A DNA stretch of 64,000 nt, from positions 89,231 through 153,230 of the forward strand of contig NZ_JAERQD010000009.1 in assembly GCF_016735695.1 (NCBI RefSeq), in the 5' to 3' direction. Of the stretch, positions 35,173 to 44,861 are shown one piece after another. Below the pieces are notes generated by a model. That model saw only the letters and a program-made list of their open reading frames with translations. It was not told the origin of the DNA and searched no databases. Source of the DNA: Microvirga zambiensis WSM3693 (GTDB lineage: Bacteria > Pseudomonadota > Alphaproteobacteria > Rhizobiales > Beijerinckiaceae). The position numbers and the translations under genes are program-made. Within the stretch, counting starts at the first letter, position 1, and every line of letters starts with the position of its first letter.

Positions 35173-36616
35173 GGGCGAAGAGGCGCTCGCAGTCGAGATG
35201 CCTTTCCAGGTGATCGGCAAAGCGGTCGAGGATGTCGTCGACGAGCGCCTCATAGGCGAGATCGCTCGTCTCGGCTCCGAGCATCTGCAGCCATCGCGAT
35301 CGCTGCCCGTCGTTTGAGAACAGGCCATGGACATAGGTTCCGGTCACGCGCCCATCCGCTGAGACCGCACCGTCGCATTGCCCATTCGCCAGTCGTGAGA
35401 AGGGACGTGCCGAAGCATCGGGCCCCGATGTCTCGCCGATATGCATCTCGTATCCGGAAAGCGGCGTGTCATCGGCGAGCGTCTTTCCCGTCACCGACTC
35501 CAACCGCTTCCTCGCGGTGAGCGTGGTCGTGACGTGGAGCAGGCCCAGTCCCTCGATGGAGCGGCCGGCCTCGCCCTCGATGCCGAGGGGATCCTCGATG
35601 CGCATCCCCAGCATCTGGTAGCCGCCGCAGAGACCGAGCACGTGCCCGCCCCGGCGCATATGGGCTTTCAGGTCGATGTCCCAGCCCTGCTGCCGGATGA
35701 AGAGAAGATCGTCGATGGTGGTCTTCGAACCGGGCAGCAGGACAAGCGCCGCCTGCGCCGGAAGCGGCTGACCGGGCTCGACCAGCATCACCTTCACGCC
35801 GGCTTCTTCGCGCAGAGGATCGAGATCGTCGAAATTGGAGATCCAGGGCGTCACCGGCACCGCGATGACGATCGAACCTTTGCGCCCTTCACGGCGGAGC
35901 CCGAGACCATCCTCCGCCGGCAGGCGTGCGGCGTCGGAAAAATGCGGCACGAGGCCCAATGCCGGCCAGCCGGTGCGCTCGGAAACGAAGCGCATGCCGC
36001 CGTCGAACAGGGCCGGATCGCCACGGAAGCGGTTGACGATGAAGCCCTTGATCATTGCGGCATCGGCCTCGTCGAGCACCGCCTTCGTGCCGACGAGGCT
36101 TGCGATCACGCCGCCCCGGTCGATATCGCCGACGAGCACCACGGGCACGTTCGCGGCGCGGGCAAATCCCATATTGGCGATGTCGCCTGCCCTGAGATTC
36201 ACCTCCGAGGCCGAGCCCGCGCCTTCGACGAGCACGAGATCGGCCTCTTCGGAAAGCCTGGAAAAGCTGTCGAGCACCGCCTCCATGAGGCGCGGCTTCC
36301 AGGATTGATATTCGCGCGCCTTCGCCGAGCCGACGACCCGTCCCTGCACGACGACCTGCGAGCCGATCTCGCTCTGGGGCTTGAGCAGCACCGGGTTCAT
36401 GTGGACGCTGGGCGCGACGCCCGCCGCCCTTGCCTGCAGCGCCTGGGCGCGGCCGATCTCGCCGCCATCGACCGTCACGGCGGCATTGTTCGACATGTTC
36501 TGCGGCTTGAAGGGGCGTACCTTCATGCCCCTGCGCGCGAAGACCCGGCACAGGCCCGCCACCAGGAGCGACTTGCCCACGTTGGAGCCGGTGCCCTGCA
36601 CCATCAGGGCGCGCAT
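35159..36616 (-). CDS. cobQ: CobQ, cobyric acid synthase
   Basis: CobQ amidates positions b, d, e and g of adenosylcobyrinic acid a,c-diamide using glutamine and ATP. The 485 residues include the P-loop-like [11 protein letters not shown] near residue 7, the [13 protein letters not shown] block, and a C-terminal type-1 glutaminase domain with nucleophile Cys in [10 protein letters not shown] and the His in YVHGLF. Its ATG directly abuts the cobO stop on the minus strand, so the two are cotranslated. Confidence 0.95.
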   Translation of the reverse strand: MRALMVQGTGSNVGKSLLVAGLCRVFARRGMKVRPFKPQNMSNNAAVTVDGGEIGRAQALQARAAGVAPSVHMNPVLLKPQSEIGSQVVVQGRVVGSAKAREYQSWKPRLMEAVLDSFSRLSEEADLVLVEGAGSASEVNLRAGDIANMGFARAANVPVVLVGDIDRGGVIASLVGTKAVLDEADAAMIKGFIVNRFRGDPALFDGGMRFVSERTGWPALGLVPHFSDAARLPAEDGLGLRREGRKGSIVIAVPVTPWISNFDDLDPLREEAGVKVMLVEPGQPLPAQAALVLLPGSKTTIDDLLFIRQQGWDIDLKAHMRRGGHVLGLCGGYQMLGMRIEDPLGIEGEAGRSIEGLGLLHVTTTLTARKRLESVTGKTLADDTPLSGYEMHIGETSGPDASARPFSRLANGQCDGAVSADGRVTGTYVHGLFSNDGQRSRWLQMLGAETSDLAYEALVDDILDRFADHLERHLDCERLFALSAR

Positions 36617-37222
36617 CTAAAACTCCACGCCTTCCTGCGCCTTCACGCCGGCGGCGAAATGGTGCTTCACCAGATTCATCTCGGTCACGAGGTCCGCGGC
36701 CTCGATCAGTTCCGGCTTCGCGTTGCGACCGGTAACGACCACATGGAGATTCGGCCGGCGCTGCCGCAGGGTTTCAACCACCTCTGCCAAGTCCAGGTAT
36801 TCATAGCGCAGCGCAATGTTGAGCTCGTCGAGCACGAGGAGGCGGATATCCTCTCGCGCCATCAGCTCCTTGGCTTTCGCCCAGGCCCGCTCGGCGGCCG
36901 CCACGTCGCGGGAGCGGTCCTGCGTCTCCCAGGTGAAGCCCTCGCCCATGGTGTGCCACTCGACCTGATCGGAGAACCGCTCGAGCGCCAGTCGCTCGCC
37001 GGTTTCCCAGGCGCCCTTGATGAACTGCACCACGCCCACATGAAAGCCGCGGCCGAGCGCCCGCAGCATGAGCCCGAAGGCAGCCGTCGACTTGCCCTTG
37101 CCCGGGCCGGTGTGGACGATGAGAAGCCCCTTCTCGACGGTCTTCGAGGCGACCTCGCGGTCCTGGACTTCCTTGCGCTTGATCATCTTGGCGCGGTGTC
37201 GCGCCTCTTCGTCCTGGCTCAT
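36617..37222 (-). CDS. cobO: CobO, cob(I)yrinic acid a,c-diamide adenosyltransferase
   Basis: CobO attaches the adenosyl ligand to reduced cobalt corrinoids. The 201-residue protein has the P-loop TGPGKGKST near residues 39-46, the FIKGAWETGER block and the VLDELNIALRYEYLDL Walker-B-like region. The start was placed at ATG 37222 (MSQDEEARHRAKM), which fits the family better than 37240. It precedes cobQ with no gap. Confidence 0.94.
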   Translation of the reverse strand: MSQDEEARHRAKMIKRKEVQDREVASKTVEKGLLIVHTGPGKGKSTAAFGLMLRALGRGFHVGVVQFIKGAWETGERLALERFSDQVEWHTMGEGFTWETQDRSRDVAAAERAWAKAKELMAREDIRLLVLDELNIALRYEYLDLAEVVETLRQRRPNLHVVVTGRNAKPELIEAADLVTEMNLVKHHFAAGVKAQEGVEF

Positions 37223-37337
37223 CCCGACCTGCCTTCGCATGAATGGGCCGCACCATGAACAGCCGCGCGGCCGATTTCAAGGCTGCCTCCCACATGGTCA
37301 GGCTTGAAAGATCTCCTTCGCACCGGTAAGGATGTCA

Positions 37338-37497
37338 CAGACGGTGCCCCGGAGACGGGGTGAAAAGGGAATGCGGTGAGAAACCGCGGCTGCCCCCGCA
37401 ACTGTAAGCGGCGAGCCTTCGCTCCCAATGCCACTGGGCAAAAAAGCCCGGGAAGGCGGCGAAATGCATCGACCCGCGAGCCAGGAGACCTGCCGTC
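37338..37497 (+). promoter_or_regulatory. Cobalamin riboswitch
   Basis: The element carries the conserved parts of the adenosylcobalamin aptamer in order: GGTGCCCCGGAGACGGGG (from 37343), GGGAATGCGGTGAGAAACCG, GCTGCCCCCGCAACTGTAAGCG, the CCACTGGGC/GCCCGGGAAGG arm and the B12 box GCCAGGAGACCTGCC at 37480-37494. It lies 46 bases before cbtB on the same strand, and should repress the downstream cobalt-transport and cob genes when cobalamin is plentiful. Confidence 0.96.
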
Positions 37498-37542
37498 ATC
37501 GTGCAACCCAAATGCCGCCGGAGGGGTGGCCAAGAGGTATCT

Positions 37543-37719
37543 ATGTCGACTCTGATCAAGCAAGCTCCCGTCGCCGCGTCGTCCCAACGTCTCGTGGCCA
37601 TCCTCGCAGCCGCGACCTTCGGCATCGCTCTCGTTTTCATTTCGGGATTCGCTTCGCCTGAAACGCTGCACAACGCGGCGCATGACTGGCGCCACTCGCA
37701 TAACTTCCCCTGCCACTGA
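37543..37719 (+). CDS. cbtB: CbtB, cobalt transporter small subunit
   Basis: The 58-residue protein has one membrane helix (LVAILAAATFGIALVFISGF) and the metal-binding His-rich end HDWRHSHNFPCH, the hallmark of CbtB. AAGAGGT lies about 6 bases before the ATG. It is the first gene after the riboswitch. With CbtA it forms a B12-regulated cobalt uptake system found in many alphaproteobacteria. Confidence 0.92.
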   Translation: MSTLIKQAPVAASSQRLVAILAAATFGIALVFISGFASPETLHNAAHDWRHSHNFPCH

Positions 37720-37730
37720 GAGGGGCTCCC

Positions 37731-38549
37731 ATGATCATGCGAGTTCTGAAAGCGGCCTTGGTCGCTGGGTTTCTGGCTGCCTGCGTGGCTGCGACCCTCC
37801 AAACTTTCCTGACGTCTCCGTTGATTCTCGAGGCCGAGACATTCGAAAAGTCCGCCGGGCCGCAGGCCCAGGCCACCGGATATGGCGGCTTGGTGCAGTT
37901 GGCTCACGTGCATTCGGCCCAACTGCACTCCGCCCAACTGCACTTGGCTCATGGGCAAGAGGCCCACGCCGATGCGGAAGAAGGCGGATGGGAACCCGGC
38001 GAAGGCTTTCCTAGGATAGCGTTCACGGCCCTTGCCACATTGGTCAGCGGTGTCGGCTATGCGGCGATTCTCGCAGCCCTGCTTCTCGCCTCGGGTCGAG
38101 AGTTCAACCCGCAAACCGCCTTGCGGTGGGCGATCGGCGGCTTTGTCGCCGTCAATCTCGCGCCCGCGGTCGGGCTTCCCCCGGAGCTTCCCGGCATGGG
38201 AGGCGCGCATCTCGCCGAACGGCAGATCTGGTGGGTCTGCACCGCCCTCGGAACAGGCCTCGGCCTCTACCTCGTGACGAATGTGCGCCATCACGCGGCC
38301 ATCGCCATCGGCCTCCTGGCGATCGTGTTCCCTCACATCATCGGGGCACCTCATGCGGCGGCTGCGGCCAGTGACGTTCCGGCCGTCCTTGCCGCACAAT
38401 TCGCGGCGCGTTCGCTTGCCGTCGCGTTCGCCTTCTGGGCGACCCTTGGACTAAGCCTCGGCTGGTACTGGGTTCGGCAGGAAGACCGGACGACATCAGG
38501 ACTCCGCTCTCAGGCGCTTCCGGTCAGCGGCGAACGCAAGGCCGTTTAG
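37731..38549 (+). CDS. cbtA: CbtA, cobalt transporter subunit
   Basis: The 272-residue protein has about five membrane segments (from LKAALVAGFLAACVAATLQ). Between the first and second is a His-rich loop (HVHSAQLHSAQLHLAHGQEAH) formed by a short tandem repeat of H-S-A-Q-L. The loop probably sequesters metal. The end of the protein has the CbtA pattern LSLGWYWVR. It follows cbtB by 11 bases and belongs to the riboswitch-controlled unit. Confidence 0.9.
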   Translation: MIMRVLKAALVAGFLAACVAATLQTFLTSPLILEAETFEKSAGPQAQATGYGGLVQLAHVHSAQLHSAQLHLAHGQEAHADAEEGGWEPGEGFPRIAFTALATLVSGVGYAAILAALLLASGREFNPQTALRWAIGGFVAVNLAPAVGLPPELPGMGGAHLAERQIWWVCTALGTGLGLYLVTNVRHHAAIAIGLLAIVFPHIIGAPHAAAAASDVPAVLAAQFAARSLAVAFAFWATLGLSLGWYWVRQEDRTTSGLRSQALPVSGERKAV

Positions 38550-38552
38550 CCC

Positions 38553-38945
38553 ATGACCTCATCCCATGAGGAGATCTGCCTGCATGTCTGCGTCACCTGC
38601 CGTCAGGCGGGTGGCCCGGACGACAAGGCGCTCCGGCCCGGTGCGATCCTTCACCGGGCGCTGACGGACGCGCTCGCCCGTCCCGACGCCCCGAAGGTGC
38701 GCGTTGAGGCGGTCGAGTGCCTCTCCGTCTGCAAGCGCCCATGCACCGTCGCCGTCTCCGGTCCCGGACGCTGGACCTATATCTATGGCGATTTGAACCC
38801 GGACACCTCGGTCGAGACCATCCTCGACGGGCTTCGCCTTTATGCGGCGACGACCGACGGCCTCGTGCCATGGCGCGAGCGTCCGGAAGCCTTCCGCAAA
38901 GGCGTGGTCGCCCGCATTCCTCCCTTCAAGACAAACGCGGCTTAA
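38553..38945 (+). CDS. DUF1636 predicted metal-binding protein
   Basis: The 130-residue protein has Cys pairs HVCVTCRQ near residue 14 and CLSVCKRPC near 56, which fit a thioredoxin-like ferredoxin fold that may hold an Fe-S cluster or another metal. DUF1636 genes are typical of cob clusters, beside cobW, as here. It may deliver or sense cobalt or iron for the corrin enzymes; this is inferred from context. It starts three bases after the cbtA stop. Confidence 0.87.
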   Translation: MTSSHEEICLHVCVTCRQAGGPDDKALRPGAILHRALTDALARPDAPKVRVEAVECLSVCKRPCTVAVSGPGRWTYIYGDLNPDTSVETILDGLRLYAATTDGLVPWRERPEAFRKGVVARIPPFKTNAA

Positions 38946-38972
38946 ACAGAGCCGCCGAAAGGCTCGACTCAC

Positions 38973-40010
38973 ATGAGCGATCTGCAAAAGATCCCCTGCA
39001 CCATCGTCACCGGCTTCCTCGGTGCCGGAAAAACGACGCTGGTGCGCCACCTGCTGGAAAATGCGGGCGGACGCCGCATCGCCGTTCTCGTCAACGAGTT
39101 CGGCGATCTCGGCTTCGACGGCTCCTTCATCGAGGGCTGCGGCATCGAAGGCTGCACGCAGGACGACATCGTCGAGCTGCCCAATGGCTGCATCTGCTGC
39201 ACGGTGGCCGACGATTTCGTCCCGGCCCTGAACACCCTGCTCAACCGGCCCAATCCCCCTGAGCACATCCTGATCGAGACCTCGGGCCTCGCCCTGCCGA
39301 AGCCGCTGGTGCGCGCCTTCAACTGGCCGGACATCCGCTCCCGCGTCACGGTCGATGGCGTCATCGCCGTGGTCGACGGGCCGGCCGTCGCCTCGGGCGC
39401 CTTCGCGGACGATCCGGAGGCGCTCGAAGCGCAGCGCGCGGCGGATTCCTCCGTCGATCACGAGAATCCGTTGGAGGAGGTGTTCGAGGATCAGCTCCTC
39501 TGCGCCGACCTCATCATCCTCAACAAGACCGACCAGATGGAGGCCGACGACAAAAGCAAGGTTTTGGCCGAGATCGAGGAACACCTGCCCCGCGCCGTAA
39601 AAGTGATCGAGACCGCGCACGGCAAGGTGGACCCGACCGTTCTCCTCGGCATGGGCGCAGCGGCGGAAGCCGATCTCGATTCCCGTCCCTCCCATCATGA
39701 AACGGGCGAAGACCACGACCACGACGATTTCGACAGCGTCGCGATCCCGGTCGACCCCGTCGCGACCCCGGAGGCGCTCGTCGCCCGCGTCGAGCGCGCT
39801 GCGGAAGCGGCCGGCGTGCTGCGCATCAAGGGATTTGCGCCCGTGGACGGCAAGCCTCTGCGTCTCGTGGTCCAGGGCGTAGGACAGCGTGTGGCGCATC
39901 ATTTCGACCGGCCCTGGAAGGCCGGCGAGGCGCGCGACGGACGCCTGGTGGTGATCGGCCTCAAAGGCTTCGATGTGAAGGCCGTCGAAATCGCCTTGCG
40001 CGCAGGATGA
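38973..40010 (+). CDS. cobW: CobW, G3E-family GTPase/metallochaperone
   Basis: The 345-residue protein has Walker A GFLGAGKTT at residues 14-22, the metal motif CICC at 73-76 (GCICCTVAD), the NKTD guanine-specificity motif and a His/Asp-rich loop (HHETGEDHDHDD) near residue 235. CobW-type proteins hand cobalt to the CobNST chelatase. It lies directly before cobN, with one base between stop and start. Confidence 0.95.
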   Translation: MSDLQKIPCTIVTGFLGAGKTTLVRHLLENAGGRRIAVLVNEFGDLGFDGSFIEGCGIEGCTQDDIVELPNGCICCTVADDFVPALNTLLNRPNPPEHILIETSGLALPKPLVRAFNWPDIRSRVTVDGVIAVVDGPAVASGAFADDPEALEAQRAADSSVDHENPLEEVFEDQLLCADLIILNKTDQMEADDKSKVLAEIEEHLPRAVKVIETAHGKVDPTVLLGMGAAAEADLDSRPSHHETGEDHDHDDFDSVAIPVDPVATPEALVARVERAAEAAGVLRIKGFAPVDGKPLRLVVQGVGQRVAHHFDRPWKAGEARDGRLVVIGLKGFDVKAVEIALRAG

Positions 40011-40011
40011 G

Positions 40012-43000
40012 ATGCACCTCCTTCCGGTCACAGCGATTTCCCTCGACGAAGGCTCGGAGGCCATCGACCTCCAGCAGCCGCCGGGGGATATCGTCGTCCT
40101 CTCCTTCGCGGACAGTGACCTCGGCGCGCTCGCGGCGGCGCATCGGCTGAGGGCGGGCGGCGCATCGCTCCGCCTCGCCTCCCTGCGCCGCCTGCGCCAC
40201 CCCCTTTCGGTCGATCTCTACATCGAGAAGACCGCCGCCAAGGCGCGCTTCGTCCTCGTGCGCTGTCTCGGCGGCCTCGATTACTGGCGCTATGGCATCG
40301 AGCACCTGTTCCAGGCCTGCCGCTCCTATGGCGTGAAGATCGCCGTGCTGCCGGGCGACGACCGTCCCGATCCGCGGCTCGCATCCTACGCCACCGTGCC
40401 CCAAGCGCTGTGCGACGACCTGGAAGCCTATTTCCAGGCCGGCGGCATCGACAACATGCGCCGGTTGCTTGCGCGCATTGGCATGGAGATCGGTGAGAAC
40501 GATCAGGCGATAGAGCCGCCGCGTGCCGCTCCGCGTGCGTTTGCGTGGGTGCCCAATCCTCTTTCCCATCACTCCAACCTCATCCTGAGGAGGGCCGCTA
40601 GGCCCGTCTCGAAGGAGGTTCCAGAGTGCACCGGATCATCCTTCGAGACGCCTGCTGCGCAGCCTCCTCAGGATGAGGTTAGAGTGACTTCTCCCTCCCC
40701 CTTGTGGGGAGGGATTAAGGGAGGGGGTGCCGGCGCTGAACTGGACCAGCATGGCGCTCACACCCCCACCTCCAACTCCTCCCCAAAAGGGGGAGGAGGG
40801 CTTGGCGCCATCATCGAACCCGAAACAGCTCTTGCCCGCCTTTCCAACGAGCGCCCCCTCGCCCATCTCCTCGTCTATCGCTCCGCCATTCTCGCAGGCG
40901 ATACCAAAGCCATCGAAGCCCTTTCGGCAGCCCTCGCCGAGCGCGGCATCGATCCGCTCGTGCTTGCTGTCTCGAGCCTGAAGGATCCGGAAGCGGTCGC
41001 GGTCGTTCGGCGCGCCATTCAGGCACGGCGCCCGGATGTGATCGCGACGACAACCGCCTTCTCCTCGCGCGACGACGAGAGCTTCGTGCTCGACGAGGCC
41101 GATTGCCCGATCCTCCAGGCGATCCCGGTCGGCAGCGCGAAAGAGGCCTGGGCGGCGTCGACACGCGGTCTTTCCTCCGCCGACCTCGCCATGCAGATCG
41201 CCCTCCCCGAATTCGACGGCCGCATCGCCGCCGGTCCCATTTCGTTCAAGGCCGAAGAGACCGCGGATCCGGCGCTCGCCTTCTCGCGCCGCGTGCAGGC
41301 CCCCGATCTGGCCGGCATCGACAGCGTCGCGGGCATGGCCGCAGCCTGGGCAAGCCTCGCCCGTACGCCGCGGCACGAGCGGCGGCTCGCACTGATCCTC
41401 TCCGATTATCCTGCGCGCGGTGGGCGTGCCGGCTTCGCAGTCGGGCTCGATACATCGGCCAGCGCCTGCGCGATCCTGGATAGCCTCGAAGAAGCCGGTT
41501 ATGACGCGAGGCGAGATTTCACCGGCGACGCGCTGATGCCGCGTCTCACCGAAGCGGTGGCGTCGTTCGCGGTGCCGCTATCCACCTACAGCAGATGGCT
41601 CGACGCCCTTCCCGCCGAACAGCGTGCCGCCATCGACGAGCGGTGGGGCCGGCCAGAAAACGATCCCGCCTTCGACATCGGTGCTTTCCGCTTCCGCGCG
41701 ATCCGCGCGGGAAAGATTTTCGTGGCGCTGCAGCCCGACCGGGGGCACGGCCTCGACCGCAAGGGCTTTTATCACGATCCCGAATGTCCCCCGAGCCACG
41801 GCTACCTCGCCTTCTATTATGGCCTGCGCGCGCTCGAACGCATCCACGCACTCGTGCATCTCGGCACCCACGGCACAACCGAATGGCTGCCCGGCAAGGC
41901 GGTGGCGCTTTCGACGGTCTGCTGGCCGCGCCTTACCATGGGCGCGGTGCCGGTGATCTATCCCTTCATCGTCGACGATCCCGGCGAGGCTGCGCCCGCC
42001 AAGCGCCGCATCGGTGCCGTCACCATCGGCCATCTCACGCCGCCGACGATGCAGTCTGGTCTTGATGGCGAGGCGGGCGCCTTGCGCGAACTGGTCGAGG
42101 AATTCTCCTCCGCGCAGGTGCTGCACCCCGGGCGCGCCGAACTCGTGGCGAAGGAGATCCTGGAGCGCGCCAGCGCAAGCGGGCTGGCCGCCGCCTGCGG
42201 CGTCGACGACGGCATGCCCATGGACGAGGCCCTGACCCGCCTTGACGCCCATCTGTGCGATCTCGGCGAGGTCACGATCCGTGACGGGCTTCACGTCTTC
42301 GGCAGCGCCCCGGCCGGCTTCGAGGCATGCGCTGCAGGCGAGCGCGAGGGATTGCTGAACGCCCTCGACGGCCGTTTCGTCGTCCCCGGTCCTTCCGGCT
42401 CGCCCTCGCGCGGCCAGACCGATGTGCTGCCCACCGGCCGCAACCTTGCGACCCTCGATCCGCGCGCGATCCCGACCCGCGCCGCGACCGAACTCGGCGC
42501 GCGCGCGGCGGCCGAAGTGGTTCGCCGACATCTGCAGGAGGAAGGCGACTGGCCGCGCCGGATCGTGATGGATCTCTGGGCCTCGCCGACCCTGCGCTCC
42601 GGCGGCGAGGACATCGCCCATGCGCTTGCGCTCATGGGCGTGCGCCCGACCTGGGACCATGCCTCCACCCGCGTCACCGGCTTCGAGATCGTGCCGCAGC
42701 CGCTCCTCGACCGGCCGCGTGCCGACGTGACGCTCCGCGTCTCCGGCGCCTTCCGCGACACCTTCCCCGATCAGATCGCCCTGCTCGACCGGGCCGCCCG
42801 CGCCGTTGCGGCGCTGAGCGAGGACGATGAATGGAACGAGCTCGCCGCCGCCCGACGGCGGGGCGAGACGCTGTCGCGCGTTTTCGGCTCGGCGCCGGGC
42901 ACCTACGGGGCCGGCGTGTCGGCACAGGCGCTCGATGGCGAATGGGAGACGAAGGACGATCTCGGCCGTACCTATCTCGACGGCACCTCCCACGCTTTCG

Positions 43001-43572
43001 GCTCCGCCGGCGAGGCCCATGCGGATGAAAGCTTTCCGCAGCGCGTGGGACAGGCCGAGGCCTTCGTTCATGCGAGCGACGTCGCCGAGCGCGATATCCT
43101 CGACGGCGATTCAGCCGCCGACGCCATTGGCGGCTTCGCGGCAGCGGCCAAGGCGCTCGGCTCCTCGCCTGCCCTCTATAGCCTCGACACCAGCAATCCG
43201 CAGGTGCCGAAAGCCCGCACGCTGCCTGAAGATATCGACCGCCTCGTGCGCGGACGCCTGACCAATCCGCGCTGGATCGAAGGGCAGCTGCGCCATGGCT
43301 GGTGCGGCGCGGCCGAGATCGCGCAGGGCGTCGATGCGCTGTTCGCTTTCGCCGCAACGACAGATTCCGTCCCCTCGACGACCCTGGATCTCGTCTTCAG
43401 CACCCTGATCGCCGACGAGCCGACCTGGAAGCAGATCGAGGACGCCAATCCTCCCGCCGCGCAGGCCATCTGCGACCGCCTGGCCGATGCCCGCCGGCGC
43501 GGCCTGTGGGAAAGCCGCCTCAATTCCGTTGCAGCCTTTTTCGACGATGGTCGGAAGGAGGCGGCCGAATGA
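40012..43572 (+). CDS. cobN: CobN, cobaltochelatase large subunit (with in-frame repeat insertions)
   Basis: CobN inserts cobalt into hydrogenobyrinic acid a,c-diamide with ATP and CobST. The 1186 residues have the family features GHGLDRKGFYHDPECPPSH, HLGTHGTTEWLPGKAVALS and AYGAGVSAQAL-like GTYGAGVSAQAL. Residues about 187-262 are not chelatase sequence; they are encoded by two palindromic repeats (40570-40686 and 40691-40798) inserted in frame between the N-terminal domain and the PETALARLSNERP region. The frame is open throughout and the rest is intact, so the insertion is probably a tolerated surface loop. No cobS or cobT lies in the window. Confidence 0.94.
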   Translation: MHLLPVTAISLDEGSEAIDLQQPPGDIVVLSFADSDLGALAAAHRLRAGGASLRLASLRRLRHPLSVDLYIEKTAAKARFVLVRCLGGLDYWRYGIEHLFQACRSYGVKIAVLPGDDRPDPRLASYATVPQALCDDLEAYFQAGGIDNMRRLLARIGMEIGENDQAIEPPRAAPRAFAWVPNPLSHHSNLILRRAARPVSKEVPECTGSSFETPAAQPPQDEVRVTSPSPLWGGIKGGGAGAELDQHGAHTPTSNSSPKGGGGLGAIIEPETALARLSNERPLAHLLVYRSAILAGDTKAIEALSAALAERGIDPLVLAVSSLKDPEAVAVVRRAIQARRPDVIATTTAFSSRDDESFVLDEADCPILQAIPVGSAKEAWAASTRGLSSADLAMQIALPEFDGRIAAGPISFKAEETADPALAFSRRVQAPDLAGIDSVAGMAAAWASLARTPRHERRLALILSDYPARGGRAGFAVGLDTSASACAILDSLEEAGYDARRDFTGDALMPRLTEAVASFAVPLSTYSRWLDALPAEQRAAIDERWGRPENDPAFDIGAFRFRAIRAGKIFVALQPDRGHGLDRKGFYHDPECPPSHGYLAFYYGLRALERIHALVHLGTHGTTEWLPGKAVALSTVCWPRLTMGAVPVIYPFIVDDPGEAAPAKRRIGAVTIGHLTPPTMQSGLDGEAGALRELVEEFSSAQVLHPGRAELVAKEILERASASGLAAACGVDDGMPMDEALTRLDAHLCDLGEVTIRDGLHVFGSAPAGFEACAAGEREGLLNALDGRFVVPGPSGSPSRGQTDVLPTGRNLATLDPRAIPTRAATELGARAAAEVVRRHLQEEGDWPRRIVMDLWASPTLRSGGEDIAHALALMGVRPTWDHASTRVTGFEIVPQPLLDRPRADVTLRVSGAFRDTFPDQIALLDRAARAVAALSEDDEWNELAAARRRGETLSRVFGSAPGTYGAGVSAQALDGEWETKDDLGRTYLDGTSHAFGSAGEAHADESFPQRVGQAEAFVHASDVAERDILDGDSAADAIGGFAAAAKALGSSPALYSLDTSNPQVPKARTLPEDIDRLVRGRLTNPRWIEGQLRHGWCGAAEIAQGVDALFAFAATTDSVPSTTLDLVFSTLIADEPTWKQIEDANPPAAQAICDRLADARRRGLWESRLNSVAAFFDDGRKEAAE
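40570..40686. repeat. Palindromic repeat A inserted in cobN
   Basis: The element is 117 bases (39 codons), with 23-base terminal inverted repeats (22 of 23 matching): CACTCCAACCTCATCCTGAG at the left and its reverse at the right. Internal inverted arms CGTCTCGAAGGA and TCCTTCGAGACG are also present. It starts exactly at codon 187 of cobN and ends at a codon boundary, so it preserves the frame. Confidence 0.85.
40691..40798. repeat. Palindromic repeat B (CT-rich) inserted in cobN
   Basis: The left arm CTCCCTCCCCCTTGTGGGGA and the right arm ending AAAGGGGGAGGAG are imperfect inverted copies, each followed or preceded by a G- or C-rich second arm (GGGAGGGGGTG and CACCCCCACC). The CCCCCTTGTGGGG core recurs at 56146-56298. 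It follows repeat A by four bases and is translated without a stop as part of CobN. Confidence 0.8.
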
Positions 43573-44861
43573 GCGCGCTGTCGATCCCAAACCGCCGCCG
43601 CGGATGGTGCCCCGGAGTCCGCCGCCCGATGGAAACCGGCGACGGCCTTCTCGTGCGCCTGCACCCCTTCGGCGGCAGGCTCACAGCCAATCAGGCTCGC
43701 CTCATCGCGGAGGCTGCAGGCAAATTCGGCAACGGCCATCTCGACGTCACCGCCCGCGGGAATCTGCAGATTCGCGGGGTGAATGACGAGATCTATCCCG
43801 CGTTGCTCGCGCTCCTCGAAAGTGAGGGACTTGCCGAACCGGAGGGCGACGGCCCGAACCGGCTGACCGCGGTCTCGCCGCTCGCCGGTCTCGATCCCCA
43901 TGATCGTTTCGACGCCCTCGTTCTGGCCGAAGCAATCGAGAGCGAGACGGTCTCCGTCGATGGCCTGCCGGCCAAGTTCTTCGTTGCGGTCGATGGCGGC
44001 GGCTCGATGCCTCTCGACGCGATTGGCGCCGATCTTCATCTGGCGGCGGAGGGCGGTGATACCGTAGCCTTCAGCACAGCCTCTGCAGATGGCCCGCGCA
44101 ATATCGGCACATGTTCCCTCAAGCGGGCTCCGGCGGCGGCGACTTCCATCGTTTCCGGCTTTGCGCGAATGCGTCGCGAAGGGAGAACCGAGGCAGGTCG
44201 GCTGCGCGATCTGGCACCGGAGCTCGTTCGAGAGATCGTCGAGCAGGCAGGGCTCGAACCGCCCGCCGTTCCGCCCCAACGCCCGGTGCCGCAACGCGCG
44301 GGTGTATTCCAGACCCGGAGCGGAAAAGCCGTGCTGCTCGCGCTTACTTTCGGGCGCTGCAGCAGCGATCAGCTGGAGCAGGCAGCTCATTGGAGCAAGC
44401 GCTTCGGCAATGGCGAGATCCATTTTTCGTTTACGCGCGGGATCCTGCTGCCGGGCATTGCGGACAGGGATGCATCAACGCTGATTGCGGAAGCATCCCG
44501 CGCCGGCTTCATCACCGAAGCGAGCGATTCCCGCCTGTCGTTCCTCGCCTGCCCCGGCAAGCCGGATTGCGCCAATGCCCTGGTTGCCGCGCCTGCCGAC
44601 GCTTCGCGCCTTGCAGGCACCTGTGGCGATCTTCTGCCGCAAGGCACCACCGTTCACGTCTCCGGCTGCCCGAAGGGCTGCGCCCATCCCGGTCGGGCCG
44701 ATCTGACGCTGGTCGGCCGGGCCGACGGCCGCTATGACATCGTGCCGAACGGGACCGCCCGCGACGTTTCCTCTCTTCACCTTTCCATCGACGAGATTAT
44801 GAACCGCTTATTGCCGAACGCCGCCGAACTGCGCCGCGCCTTTCCGGAGCGCATGCGATGA
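43569..44861 (+). CDS. cobG: CobG, precorrin-3B synthase
   Basis: CobG is the oxygen-dependent Fe-S enzyme that starts ring contraction in the aerobic pathway by making precorrin-3B. The 430 residues show the sulfite-reductase-like fold (GNGHLDVTARGNLQIRGV) and the 4Fe-4S cysteines in CPGKPDCANA and SGCPKGCAHPG. Its start overlaps the cobN stop (ATGA). Its presence shows that this organism uses the aerobic route. Confidence 0.94.
   Translation: MSALSIPNRRRGWCPGVRRPMETGDGLLVRLHPFGGRLTANQARLIAEAAGKFGNGHLDVTARGNLQIRGVNDEIYPALLALLESEGLAEPEGDGPNRLTAVSPLAGLDPHDRFDALVLAEAIESETVSVDGLPAKFFVAVDGGGSMPLDAIGADLHLAAEGGDTVAFSTASADGPRNIGTCSLKRAPAAATSIVSGFARMRREGRTEAGRLRDLAPELVREIVEQAGLEPPAVPPQRPVPQRAGVFQTRSGKAVLLALTFGRCSSDQLEQAAHWSKRFGNGEIHFSFTRGILLPGIADRDASTLIAEASRAGFITEASDSRLSFLACPGKPDCANALVAAPADASRLAGTCGDLLPQGTTVHVSGCPKGCAHPGRADLTLVGRADGRYDIVPNGTARDVSSLHLSIDEIMNRLLPNAAELRRAFPERMR

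Noticed and set aside
37223..37337. A second riboswitch for the cobO-cobQ unit on the minus strand
   Set aside because: No B12 box or conserved aptamer parts are found on that strand.
37900..37960. CRISPR-like short tandem repeats
   Set aside because: They are in-frame codons of the His-rich loop of cbtA, with no spacers or cas genes; no CRISPR array was seen anywhere in the window.
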